Source of the DNA: Panicum virgatum | Lineage: Eukaryota; Streptophyta; Magnoliopsida; Poales; Poaceae | Direction: 5' to 3' | Length of the DNA stretch: 64,000 bases | NCBI RefSeq assembly: GCF_016808335.1 | Contig: NC_053147.1 | Span: forward strand, 23,856,913-23,920,912 | Part shown: positions 21,901-33,784 of the stretch, one piece after another | Layout of the letters: each line of letters begins with the position of its first letter | Numbering within the stretch: position 1 is the stretch's first letter | The notes under the pieces: model-generated | What the model was told of the DNA's origin: nothing | Databases searched by the model: none | What the model saw: the letters and a program-made list of their open reading frames with translations, nothing else | Program-made: the position numbers and the translations under genes

Positions 21901-23164
21901 AGGACCTGCCACTGTACTGTACGGTGGATGCAATCAGAGAGAGGGGTGTGATAATGTTTGAGAAGAGAAGAATGATTTCTAGAGCTCTTCCTGAAGTCAT
22001 CCTCCCTGCTGTCATCCATAAGTTGAATGCTTCTTCGAAAGGCATAGGTCATTTGAAGGTCACCAAGGGCATGCCAGATCAAGCTGAGGTGACTGAGATA
22101 TACAAAGATGTGGAAGTCAGAAGGCATGTTGTTTATCTCAATGAACAGAGTTGCACCTGTAGGCAATGTCAGGTTACTAGTAAACCTTGCCCTCATGTTT
22201 TGGCTGTTATCACTACTGAAAGGCAGCCTGACTATGAGAAATATGTGGATATAGCTCATTCTGTGCAAAGACTGAGACAAGCATATGAACTTGGATGGCC
22301 AAACATTACTGACAGGAGCCAATGGCCCCAAGTCCCGAAGGATTTCAAGCTTTATCCACCAATTGTCAAAAAGAGAGGAGTTGGTGGATAGAGGGAAAAC
22401 AGAATAACTTCATCTCTTGAGATGACTGGCAAGGTTAAAAGGCAGGTCAAATGTGATAATTGTGGAGAGAAAGAGCACATAAAAGGAAGCTGGAGATGTG
22501 CCCTGACTGGCACCAAAAAAAGAAAGAGGACCAAGAAGAATGCAGCAAAGCCTGGAAAAAAGAAGGCCAAGGATGGAGCTGAACCTGCCAGAAAAAGGAC
22601 CAAGAAAATTGCAACATCTGAACTAGCTGCACCTGTACAAGCAGAAGCAGCAGCACCTGCTGTAGATGAAGCACCTATTGTACCAGCTGAACCACCTACC
22701 CCTGCTGAAGTAAAAGCAGCACCGGCTGTACATAAACAACATACTAGGAAAAAGAAAAAAAGTCAATGATGCTGAAGTTTAGTTTGTATGTGCAAGTCCC
22801 TGGACTCCATGAACTAGAGCAGCAGTAGCAAGGGAAGCACTAGCAGTAGGAAGAGAAGCAGCAGCAACAATAGAAGCAGCAGAAGCAGTAAGAGAAGAAG
22901 CATCAACAACAACTAAGAGGTAGTATTACTTATCTCATACCTTTCCTTTAAACATTACATGACACCATTATTGATGATGTCCAACTGTGCAGAAAACTTG
23001 CATTAGAAGATGACACAATTACAGAAGCCGATATCCAGATGGTGGAGATAGATGTTCCAGAACCTTTGGAGATCCAGGTTCCAAAGAAGATGACACCAAA
23101 AAGGAAGCAGCTAGCCTCCAAGATTAAAAAGGTATCACCAATCAAGAATTCCAAGAACCCATGA
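18949..23164 (+). pseudogene. MURA-like transposase (MULE), disrupted
   Basis: Transposase of a Mutator-like element, broken. Exons: 18949-18975 (MEPSECPRL), 19099-19986, 20066-20257, then degraded frames to 20739, and 21657-22769 after an insertion; a last exon may lie at 22993-23164. In order: an N-terminal PB1-like region, the MuDR DNA-binding domain (VGTIYPIVPEFRLVVKQHAI, GCPWIIRA, THNC), the helical DSFDWLYRLKLEIE region, part of the MULE catalytic domain (TDACKGLE near 20656), and a SWIM zinc finger (CTCRQC...CPHV near 22155). A CCHC-like knuckle (CDNCGEKEHI...C) and a Lys/Ala-rich tail follow an in-frame stop at 22389-22391. Lesions: stop at 20255-20257, further stops near 20589, and a 0.9-kb hAT-like insertion at 20740. 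No function is expected. Confidence 0.85.
20740..21648. mobile_element. hAT-like non-autonomous element inserted in the MULE transposase
   Basis: The host sequence TGATGGAGAAC occurs on both sides (20729-20739 and 21646-21656), of which 8 bases would be the target duplication. Ends read CAGGGTGGCAATTTT and, inverted, AAGATGGCAATGGGG. Subterminal regions are rich in GGGGCGGGGACCCG-type blocks. No transposase; the short frames inside are meaningless. Confidence 0.7.
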
Positions 23165-23631
23165 AGATGTCAACTGTGATGGCCAATCTTATTTTGCATT
23201 GATGTAATGGCCAGATCCATTTTGGGAAGTTTATTTTGTCCAGTTGTATTGGAACAATACGTTCTAGAGTACCAGTTAAGACTGATGTAAAGGGGCCATG
23301 GACAACTGCCCATGTTTTATTCTGCCATGATGCTAAGAAACAATGTATTGTATTGTAAGGGCCTAAAACATTTGCCCAAGTTTAGCTCGACCATAATGGT
23401 TCAAATTCATTGATTGTCACTGCACCTTTATTTTAACTCATGATTTCATGCTCAAGATAGTTCTGCATTGATCATTAACCACACCATTTACATTGCCAGA
23501 AACATAAGCTCATCTAAGACCTATCAGGAGCTCATGCATTCAACATTCACCAAAAGATAGTTCATTTCAGGAGCTCATGTATGAGCTGTCATCTACCTAG
23601 CACAATCAAAAGCTACAACCATCACCTTCAT
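22770..23631 (+). other. MULE inter-gene region with probable last transposase exon
   Basis: Starts with AGCAGCAGTAG-type simple sequence (22815-22910). After a GTGCAG acceptor at 22992, 171 bases encode a Lys-rich charged peptide ending at a TGA (23162-23164), a plausible final exon. The rest is the AT-rich space between the convergent transposase and GRF genes. Confidence 0.4.
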
Positions 23632-23842
23632 CTACTTGAGCACATAACCAACAACCAGACCACATAAAGCAACAACCAACACTACCAATAGCCTCACAAC
23701 CTTGGTCAAATTCTCCATTCTTGATTCTACATCTTTGTTCATGCCACCAGCGTTCATGCCACCAGCATATGGAGCTTGCTCGACCTTGACGCTCTGCATT
23801 TCTTCCTCATCCTCCACAACATTTTCAGCATCGAAAAACTAA
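23632..23842 (-). pseudogene. 3' part of MULE-borne GRF zinc-finger gene (C-terminal membrane segment)
   Basis: Continues the minus-strand gene at 56508-56863, from which it was separated by the gypsy insertion. It encodes an acidic stretch (VVEDEEEMQSVKVEQ), a short AGGMNAGGMN repeat, a helical segment, and a hydrophobic C-terminal segment (VVRLLVVLVVALCGLVVGYV) ending YVLK: a tail-anchor-like membrane helix. Restoring continuity across the duplicated ACATA gives an in-frame TAG between the two parts, so the gene was already broken or spliced differently there. Confidence 0.6.
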
Positions 23843-23847
23843 ACATA

Positions 23848-26800
23848 TGAAGTGTCCCCTCATAAAAAGTGACTCAAATGTGATACAAATATCAGTCCTA
23901 GGAGGCTGATAACACATTTATTATATCAGATGGTACATCACCATACAATTCTACGTGGTAATGGGCAATGAAGCGCCACTATCGCGAGGACAACAACTAA
24001 AACCCAAACAAGGACGTGAATCACGACGAGGTCATCAGAGTCTTGCGCCATACAAAGCTTTCTGCGGGTGACCCTAACCACAGGCAATGTTGGGTGCAGA
24101 ACGGAATCCCTACTCAACATCCTCGGGAATAAAGTCTGAATCTTCCTCTGTAAAAATGAAGCAAGGGTGAGTACAAACGTACTCAGCAAGTCCAACCGCA
24201 CCCACGGAGGAGGGGTATAAACAGAATATATGCACAGGGTAAATCAAGGATAAGGCTAAGGTTTAATTTGCGGAAAGCTAACTTTTATGCAGGGGTTTAT
24301 TTTGAAACCGTGTTTTTCTTAAAGCAAATCTTTAGCAACTGAGTGGAGTTGATCCTATACAAAGAATCCAAGTTTTAAATTGCTACCGGACTCCTCATCC
24401 GCCGTAGCACACGGCACAGCTGTCGGATACTTTTCCAAAACAACTCACGCCAACCCATTCATTTCCAGAAGAGTACTAGTTGTGTGACTAAACCATAACT
24501 CGCCCAGTACTATGGGCACAGCTATTCGAATAGGTTTTGACTCTGCAGAGGTGTACAACTTTACCCACAAGTGGGGTACCACAGCACGGTCACCTTAGTG
24601 TCGGTGCAGATCCCAACAAAGCCATTACCCACCTTAGCTAGACCTGACTAGCCAACACAGGATCCACCAAGGGGTCATTGACCTTTCACCGAGGTTTAAC
24701 CGGGGCATAAGTCATCGCGATCTTATCCCTTCTCCTTGATCACCCGTTGCTCTCAGCTCTCCTGATGGCTATCAGACTAACTAGTGGGGTTTATGCTGAG
24801 CCGTTGCCACATACAACGGTCGAGTGGTTTGCACGATAGTTGAGTTAGGCAAGATGACACATCAACTCGGTCCTTAATTGTGACAAGATGGATATCTCCC
24901 AACCTTGCTCAACCACATAGGTACGAGCACACCTTTTGGCAATTCACACAGAAGTGCCATCCATCTCATCTAAACTCATCTTTCTTTTAGTTTCCAAAAA
25001 TTTTACATTCTCCCTTTCCACACACTCACACATTTTCCTTTTATAAAACAAGTTGTACCATATTTGATGTGTTGTAATTTCAAGGTCCTAAGCATTCTAG
25101 CAGCGATTAACATCCAAATAGAACAAATCATATTTAGACATTAATCTAGGTGGTCAAGGAATGATCATAACAAATCAAGGGGTGGCTATCCAACTATGTT
25201 TTTAGCAGTTAAAGCATATGCAGTTTTGTAAAACAGGCCAATAGGTTGTGTTTATAAAACTGGGACAAAATATGCATCAAAGGATCAGATTGAACTTGCC
25301 GTCTTCGAAACCTTCCGGGAGCTCCTGCTAGCGGTACGGGTACTCGAGCTCCGGGTCGCGGTACTCTCCTGCATACTCCGGCTCACGATGCTGCTTGGCA
25401 AACTCCTCGATGGGTTCTCCCTCATTCACACCGTGATCTACGGCGCACACAAACAAGCACACAATAAAGAAAAAGAAATGAAGGTAGGAATCAGAAGAAA
25501 TTATGATATGGAGGTAGGAATAATATTTTTGGGTGGTTTTCTAATGGCACGGCCAAAATTATGTTAGAAATGGCGTGGTAAAGTTTCGGAGTAATCGGAG
25601 GATTTTTGGCGCATGAAATGACGGGTCGAAGGGGCCTTTAGGGGCTAGACCGGGGTTTAGGGGCCTCTTTATAAATAGTTTTGAGGGTGGAAGGACTTGA
25701 TTATAATTTCTGGAAATATCTGGAGTACTCTGGAAAGGGGCAGGGGCCTATCTGGAGTTATTTTTATAGGGTGGAGGGACTAATTCTCTAACGAAATAAA
25801 AGAGGGGGGCTTCTTTGCAAATGATTAGAGAAAAGGGGGGGGGGGTTCTTAAATAAAAAGGAAAAGGAGGAGGGGGCTCAGGGCAAATTGCCCTTCTTCT
25901 TCCTCATGACCGAAACAGAGGAGGGGGACGTACGGCGGCGCCTGGCCGGCGGCCCTTGGGCCACGGCGGCGGGCATGGGGGAGGGGAAAACAGAGTGGAG
26001 AGTGAGAGGATTCGATTCCCTACCGCGGCTTGGGCGGAGGTGGAGAGAGGCGGCCTGGCCACGAGGGCCGTCGGGCGGCGGGCGGAGGCGCTGCTGTGCA
26101 GGGGAGGAGGCGTGCGGTGGTGGAGGGGGTTGCAGTGGCGAGGGGCTGCGTGAGGGCCTATTTATAGGCCGAGCGGGCGAGGGAGAAGGGGGGCGCGCGC
26201 GAGCTCTCTGGCCGGCAAGCTCTGCGGCGGCTTTAATGGCGTGGGTGCCAGTGTGGCATTGCGGAGCGGCGTGGAGGCGATGGCGAGGTGACAGCGTGCA
26301 GGTGGCAGGCGCAAGTGGTGTCCGGGGGAGGCGCGGTACCAGGGAGGGGCTCGACATCGAGCTGCTCGTGCTGCGCGTGCAGCGCGGGCTCGGTTCCACC
26401 GTGGCTCACCGGAGCGGGCGTGAGTGTTGAGGTGAGCCGGGAGGGCGGTGGCGCGTAGCGGCGGTGAGGTGATGGCGGCGCAGAGGAAGGACGCGCAAGT
26501 GGTGCAAGTGGGGGCGGTGGCCAGTGGTGGCCCTGATGGGGGGCGGCGCCGAGATGCTTTTCTCGTGCAGCGCGTGGGAGAAAGGAGAGAGGGAAGGAGA
26601 AGGAAGAAAGGAGAAGGAGAAAAAGAAAAGGGGAGAGGGAAAAGAAAAAGGGGGAGGCGTCGGCGCAATTCATGGCGGCGGTCGGCCACGTGCGTGAGCT
26701 GCGGCGTTCGGCCGGTCAGCGACGGTTGCGAGCGGCTTTGGTGGGAAGCGACGCGCACGCGGAACGAAGAAAGGTGAAACAAGGAGGGGACGGCGATTGA

Positions 26801-26955
26801 TTCCGGTGTCAGGACAACGCATCGCCGGCAAAGATTTCGGGGAATCAGGATCTCGGATAGAAAAGGATTTGGAATGAATTGAGCTCAGCGTCGAAAAGAT
26901 TTTGAAATAATTTTTAGCGAGTAGTTTAATTGGGTGAATTTTTACGGATGTTACA
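23848..26955 (-). repeat. 3' LTR of the chromovirus-type element
   Basis: 3108 bases, beginning TGAAGTGTCC and ending GGATGTTACA as written on the + strand. It matches the pieces 41929-42020, 45368-47623 and 55763-56507 of the 5' LTR. It contains a palindromic TATA region GGCCTATTTATAGGCC (about 26156-26171), giving CTATAAATAG on the minus strand, and a GAGTAC...GTACTC hairpin at 24169-24184. Confidence 0.9.
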
Positions 26956-26978
26956 AACCTACCCCACTTAAAATGAAT

Positions 26979-28211
26979 CTAGTCCTCGAGATTTGGCTGG
27001 TTCCTAAAGAGATGGGGAAACTCCTTCTCCAGAGCATCTTCGCATTCCCACGTAGCTTCTTCTACTCTGTGTCTGCTCCATTGCACTCTGCAAATCCGTA
27101 CTTCTGAGTTTCTTGTTCTTTTTGTGATAGTGTCCAGAATTTTGACCGGTATTTCCTGGTATCGCAGGTCTGGCTGCAAATCTATTGCCTCCACTGGCAT
27201 GTGTTCCGTCTCGGATACCCTCAAACACCTTCTTAATTGTGAGACATGGAACACCGGGTGTATGTCTAACATTCCTTCTGGTAGTTGGAGCCGGTAGGCT
27301 ACTCTTCCGACTTTCTTTAGCACTTGGTACAGTCCAATGTACCGAGGGGCTAACTTTCTGTGTACTTGAAACCTCTGGGTCCCTCGAATAGGTGAAACCT
27401 TGAGATAGACGAAGTCTCCTGGATTGAAACTTATTTCTCGTCTTTTCTTGTCCGCGTAGCTCTTCTGTCTGGACTGGGCTACTTTCAACTTTTCGCGAAT
27501 TTCTGCTACTCTTTCTTCTGCTTCCTTTATGAGGGCTGGTCCAACTAATGAACGCTCTCCTACTTCTGACCACATTAGAGGGGTTCTACACTTTCTCCCA
27601 TAGAGAGCTTCAAATGGCAACATGCCTAAGCTTGCCTGATAACTGTTGTTGTATGAGAACTCTGCATAGGGCAAACTCTGTTCCCAATCTTTACCATAGG
27701 TAAGGACACATGTCCTTAACATATCCTCCATAATTTGGTTCACCCTCTCAGTCTCTCCATCAGTCTGCGGGTGATAGGCCGAACTAAAATCCAATTTGGT
27801 CCCCATGGCCTTATGCAGACTTTTCCTAAACTTGGAGGTGAACTGGGTCCTTCGATCTGAAATGATTCTACTAGGCACACCATGCAGCTTTACTATATTA
27901 TTCACATAGAGCTGGGCTAGCTTTTCTCCTCCATAGTTGGTCCATACGGGTAGGAAGTGAGCGACTTTTGTGAGCCGGTCCACTATTACCCAAATGGAAT
28001 CATAACCTTTCTGGGTCTTGGACAATTCTACCACAAAATCTATTTCTATCTCGTCCCATTTCCAAACTAGAATAGGTAGGGGTTGTAGTAATCCTGCTGG
28101 CTTCTGATACTCAGCTTTGATCCTTTGACACGTGTCGCAATGGGCAACGAACTGGGCAATGTCTGACTTCATTCCATTCCACCAATACTTTTGTTTTAAA
28201 TCCAAATACAT
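26979..28211 (-). pseudogene. Integrase with C-terminal chromodomain-like segment (gypsy)
   Basis: Integrates element cDNA. Open for 410 residues. Visible: the Cys pair of the zinc-binding domain (HCDTCQRIK), the catalytic core with EIDF, a second Asp in IISDRRTQF, and Glu in GETERVNQ; the family GPY-like region; then a C-terminal segment (PVKILD...VQWSRHRVEEATWECEDAL) resembling chromovirus chromodomains, thought to steer integration to heterochromatin. The upstream part continues in another frame at 28111-28341, so a frameshift separates it from RT. It ends 24 bases before the 3' LTR. Confidence 0.88.
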
Positions 28212-28346
28212 TTTGGTGAGCCTCGTCCATGATCATTTGCTGGAAGTCCCCTTCTTTGGGCACACAAATCCTATCTTTATACCACAAGGTTCCCTTATCG
28301 TCCATCCGAAAATCCGGTGCTTTGTTCTCTCCAGTCCACAAGGTTT

Positions 28347-29429
28347 TCAGCTTAATGCATCTGCTACCACGTTAGCTTTACCAGGGTGGTAATGAATTTC
28401 CACATTATAATCCTTGACCAGCTCTAACCATCTTCTTTGCCTGAGGTTTAGATCTGATTGGGTGAAGATATACTTCAGGCTCTTATGATCCGTGTATATC
28501 TCACACTTGTTTCCAATCATGTAGTGCCTCCAAATCTTGAGGGCATGCACTACGGCTGCAAATTCCAAGTCATGGGTTGGATAATTCTGCTCATGAGGCT
28601 TGAGCTGATGGGAAGCATATGCAACTACTTTCCCATCTTGCATAAGGACACATCCTAATTCTTGTCGCGATGCATCACAATAGACGACAAAGTCCTGATG
28701 AATATCCGGTAGGGTTCGCACTGGGGCGGTCGTCAACCTTTTCTTCAATTCTTGGAAGCTCCTTTCACATGACTCTGTCCAGATGAATTTCTTATCCTTT
28801 CTGAGTAATTCTGTCATGGGCCGGGCTATCTTGGAAAATTCTTCAATGAATCTTCGATAATACCCAGCTAATCCAAGAAAGCTTCTGATTTCACTAACGT
28901 TGGTTGGCTGCTGCCAATTGGAAACTGCCTCAACTTTATCGGGGTCAACTACTACTCCCTCTGCGGTCAAAATATGACCAAGGAAATCTACTTTCTCAAG
29001 CCAGAATTCACACTTGTTGAATTTGGCATATAGCTTATGCGCTCTTATCTTTTCCAAAACCACTCTTAAATGTTGTTCATGCTCTTGAGCACTTTTGGAG
29101 TAGATGAGTATGTCATCAATAAAGACTACGACAAACTTATCTAACTCGTCCATAAATACCTTGTTCATGAGGTTCATGAAATAAGCAGGTGCATTAGTGA
29201 GTCCAAAAGACATCACAGTAAACTCAAACTGCCCATAACGGGTGACAAAAGCTGTCTTTGAGATGTCACTTTCCTTAATCTTGAGCTGGTGATATCCTGA
29301 TCTCAGATCAATATTGGAGAAGTACTTGGCTTCTTTTAGCTGATCGAAGAGATCATCAATTCTGGGGAGAGGATACTTATTCTTGATGGTGACCTCATTC
29401 AGTGCACGGTAATCTACACACATCCTCAT
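28347..29429 (-). pseudogene. Reverse transcriptase-RNase H (gypsy)
   Basis: Open for 360 residues. [26 protein letters not shown], the [12 protein letters not shown] motif with its Asp, [12 protein letters not shown], and the FIDDILIYS active site with both aspartates. RNase [13 protein letters not shown], then ELEFAAVV-like [21 protein letters not shown], and the [12 protein letters not shown] end. It is cut off by a stop after ADALS and by a stop upstream at 29520, so it could not be made as part of one polyprotein. Confidence 0.9.
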
Positions 29430-29519
29430 ACTCCCATCCTTCTTCTTGACAAATAGAACTGGGGCTCCCCACGGGGATGAGCTGGGCTTGATAAAACCAC
29501 TTTGTTGTAATTCCTCTAG

Positions 29520-30150
29520 TTACTTCTTCAGCTCCGCTAGTTCTGGGGCTGGCATCCTATAGGGTCTCTTGGCTATGGGAGAGGTCCCTGGGACAAGGTC
29601 AATGGAGAATTCTATGTCCCGGTCTGGTGGCATTCCAGGGAGTTCGTCGGGGAAAACATCAGGGTATTCATTCACAACTGGAACTCTTTCTAAGGATTTC
29701 ACATCCATACTGAAAACCATTGGGTCTGTTCCACTTCCCCGAGTATGGCAGGTCACTTGCATCCCATCTGAGTTGGTTAGGTGTACTACCTTGTCAACAC
29801 AACCTATGAGGCCATTGTGTAGGCTTAACCAGTCCATTCCAAGAATTACATCTATTCCCTTAGACTTAAGTACTACTAAGTCTGCTAGGAATTCTACCCC
29901 ACTTAAATTGATCCTTACCCGTAGACAACCTAGTTGACACTTGATGTCACCTCCAGGCGTCCGGGTTAATAGGGGTGTTTTTAGTAGTACCGTAGGCATT
30001 TGATGCTTATCCACGAAGCTTAACGATATGAAAGAGTGTGATGCTCCAAAATAAAATAGTACTGTTGCCAGAGTTGAGCTGACTAGGAACTCACCAAGTA
30101 CCACTCCTTGTGCACCCTGAGCCTCCTGCGTGTTGATGTGGTTGACGCAG
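29520..30150 (-). pseudogene. Aspartic protease and RT linker (gypsy), active site altered
   Basis: Retropepsin-type domain followed by the linker to RT (YPDVFPDELPGMPPDRDIEF). The catalytic Asp-Ser/Thr-Gly of the usual VLFD(S/T)GASHSFI is changed: the residue in the Asp position is Tyr and the next is Phe, so no protease activity is expected. It ends at a stop at 29520-29522, in frame with RT. Its upstream continuation into gag is interrupted at 30151 by the nested element. Confidence 0.8.
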
Positions 30151-31732
30151 TGTTGTCGGTTGAAACCCACCGGCAAGCAGCGACGGGCAACACGAAGAGC
30201 CGGGAGGTTGCTAGGGCGCTAGAGGCACTGCTCCCTCGTCGACGGCCCGCAATTTCTGTCACGCGCCCGGAGGATGTGTGAAAACCGGGCGTGCCACCTG
30301 ACCTATACCCGATCAGGAGGGTGTAGACGTGCTCCGAACAGTTACCTGCATGCATAAACTCGTGTAAACATTAGTCCGAGCCGTGGGATCGGCTCCCCGG
30401 GACGACTCTTGCCTCGGTTTTTAAAGAGCCGATCGAGTCCCGGTGTCAGATCAGATCTGTGTATCTGATTTTAGTGATTAAAGCACGTGATTATGGAAAC
30501 TGCTTCAATTAAATCTAACTAATCCAATCTACGATGGTAAAGCTTCACTGCTAGATCGGAACATCCTACACGTGACTAGGCCTAATGAACGTAACAGATA
30601 ACTAAACCCAAACCCAAAACAGAGGCCTAAGAACTAGCAAGAGCCGATTCCCGGAACAATCCCTATCAAGGCCAAGATAAAGCACCTACTACGCCACCGG
30701 ATCATCCAACCCGTTTGCAAGGCCTAACCTAGCAGATATTAAGCCAATTCTCGAGTATGAGAACAACCATAACAGATCGGATCTACTAGATAGAAAAGAA
30801 GCATGGTGTTATCTCTACGCGACTAACTCTATGCAACGAGAGCTAGCTTGAGATTAAGACATGATCTTGCAAAGATAATATGATATTCGTAGACAATAAG
30901 CAACGAAAGCATGATGAATTTACTAAAAGACATGCTACGAACATCAAGATAACTAGTACTACTCGCCATCAAAAACACTTCAGTACGAGTAATACCAAGG
31001 TAAAAGCAAGAACAATGCTGCCCTGATCGCAAGAAGCGATCAGGGCAGCATGGCGCTTACTTGGTTGAAACCCTAGGATTAGGGGTGGCGGTGCGCCAAG
31101 GTTTGTTGTGGTGGAGACACCCGCCATGTGTAAACGAATGCCGTCATCTTTATTCAATAGCATATGGGTACATATTTATAGTCCGAAGACTTCTTGCCGT
31201 GCAAGGCAACCCCTAAACTCTTTCCTAACCGAAGACTAGAGATAAATTACAACTCAATAAGGACTCTAAGATTAGATAATATGATCTGGACTCTTTCCTC
31301 CACCGGCCCAGATCTTCATGAAGCTTCCAAATATCAGCCGAAACACGCCGTATAGTTGTGGCAGATTCTGGTCATCCTATTGTTTCGGCAATTCCCGTCG
31401 ACTCCGAGTGAATCTGGACGTGATTCCAGTTGTATTGGAAAGCTTATCTCCTTAGCTTTCCATGCATATCTAGAACATCCAAAACGGAGTCCATATGTGG
31501 CCTGGGCGTTCATTTTTGTGCAGCCTCTTCCTGCAGTCCGAACTAGCCTCGCGAATAGACTGGGCTTCAACATGGATTAGGCCCGTGACCCCATCTCAGC
31601 TTGACCTTCGAGTGCCCAATTATCATTGCATTTGGCCAAACTTATGATATAAGCCTGGCTAAGTGGACTCCTTTACCGTGGGCTTCTTCTGACATTTGGC
31701 CTACCAATCCTGGTCAAATTCTGGCGATAACA
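30151..31732 (-). repeat. 3' LTR of the gag-protease gypsy element
   Basis: Begins TGTTGTCGGTTGAAACCC and ends GCGATAACA on the + strand. A minus-strand TATA box TATAAATA is the complement of 31173-31180. Confidence 0.92.
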
Positions 31733-33784
31733 CATGCCCCCCAAGTTTGGCCAAATATGATAGAATCTTCTAAGCGCCAACCGTAAACCAAATAAAAACA
31801 TCATCTCCTCAAATTGTCTTCTCATGCCACTGATGGTCTTGCCCCCTGAGCCGATTGATCGGCTATTAGCCAACTGACTTTGTGACCGATTGTTTGAACC
31901 GGCCTCACGCCTTCCTCGACCAATCTCAATGTTGTTGCAGACCAGTCCTAATTTTCATATTCCATGGATGACGCTGACATATGGGATCATCCTCATGCTT
32001 CATCAGCTCAGCAACAACACACACGGCCTCTCCTGCAAAACAATCACTTGCCGAACCGATGCTACAAAAATCATTGTGAATCAGTTAAAAGCCGATAGAT
32101 CATATTTAGTTAGGCAAAAGTCATGCAAGTCGACCTAACATCAAAAAATCTCTTCCCCCACAAAAATATGCTATGTCATGCAAAGGGTGAGTGTGAGCTT
32201 CCAGGTATGTCTCAAAGCATTTACAAGTGCTAGCATGTATATACAGTGAGGGTATAGCATAAAGACACCGCATAGAAAAGCTCAAAAGAATATATCTATA
32301 TTAGAACATAAGCAATCAATTTTTAGGATTTTCAAAATAAAAGCATCATCACTTAGCCCAACCAACTAGTACATTAAAGCATGACAAGCAAAAACCAGCA
32401 AGCACCTACACCAGTGAGCTCTTTCTGATACAAGGATCTTTTAATAAGCTTGATTATTCATGCCCTCAGGTCTTGCAGGTTAAAACATATTGCATTTGAA
32501 ACTCAAACAAGCCTTTTGTTCTGTGCCAGGGGTTATTTGCTTATCAGGCCACTTCTTACCAACCAATGATAAGCCTAGGTCCGTTGAACCATCAGGAGTT
32601 TAAAGCAAGGTTTTGGTCATTCACAGCCTAGTCCAAGTTCATGCTAAAGTGCAATAGCAAGCAGTCCCGAACTAGATCAGTGAGACAAAACAAACCCACC
32701 TGGATCTTTTCATTATAGCACAACATGGACATTATTCAGATTTTAATGTAATTTAGCATAAGATTATCATATAAGCATTGAGACTCGAGCTGCATAAATG
32801 ATTCCAAGAAAAGGATATAGCTACCAGGCATGTACAAGATAGTAAAAGCAAAGTCAGCCTATACATACTAGTAGCCAAGTAAAGCGGTGACCATATTTCA
32901 GATTTTCAAAAGAACAAAAGTCATGCTCGGTATCAGATATTCAACATATTCAAATGAGCCTAACCACACATGGTCACCAGCATCCACACCTCAAAATATA
33001 TACACGAAACACAAGTAGAAGCTACTAAACATACAAGGAAGCTAGTGCAAGTGATAAATGCATATACTGTATGATGATGCAATGGTGAGTTTGAATATTA
33101 CCAATCAAATTGGCTGTTGACGAGCCGATGGTTAAAATCCCGCCTGGTCCGTACTTGCCATAATGCATTCTCATCACAATTATCGGCTGTTGTGACGAAT
33201 GGCCTGACCCCGTAGGAGCCGAATTCGCCGATGTCGATGGTGTCGCAGGAACGGGAATAGCCGATGACGATGACGATGCAGAAGTACTGTTGGCCGGATC
33301 GATCGGCTAATGTATCAGACACTCCCACGCCCACATGGGAGCAGAAGTAGCCGATGTCCATGGCCGGAACTGCGAAGGAGCGGAGGTAGCCGATGGCGAA
33401 GAAGCTGTAGGAGCACCGGCGGTAGTTCTTCATCCGGATGAAAATTTTTATATGGGTCTCCATATTTCATCACCAAATCTCCGCTTATGCCCCTCGAGCT
33501 GGATCCTTCATGTATTGGAGGAGATCGGCTCTCCAATCGGCCGTGTCCAATTCACTATAAACCAGAGAATTCAGACGTTTTGCCGCCGATTGCTGGAATC
33601 GGCTGTGTTTGGGACTGATCTGCCTATCGGCCCGGACTCAGATGTTAGCCATGCAGCAAATTTATTCTGCTACTATTTCTTTTGACTTTCTTTTTCTGGC
33701 ATCGCATCAGCTGGGGCCAATCGCTTAGATCGGCCACTACAGGGCATGATCCCGTAGAATTCATGAAGTGGTGCTAGAATGTGT
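31733..33784 (-). other. Non-coding internal region of the gag-protease element
   Basis: No RT, RNase H or integrase motif in either strand. The last third (33100-33760) is rich in GCCGAT/ATCGGC hexamers. This is where pol would be in an autonomous relative. Confidence 0.7.

Noticed and set aside
25878..26782. GC-rich open frames on both strands
   Set aside because: They lie in the promoter region of the chromovirus LTR, and are duplicated in the other LTR with frame-breaking differences.
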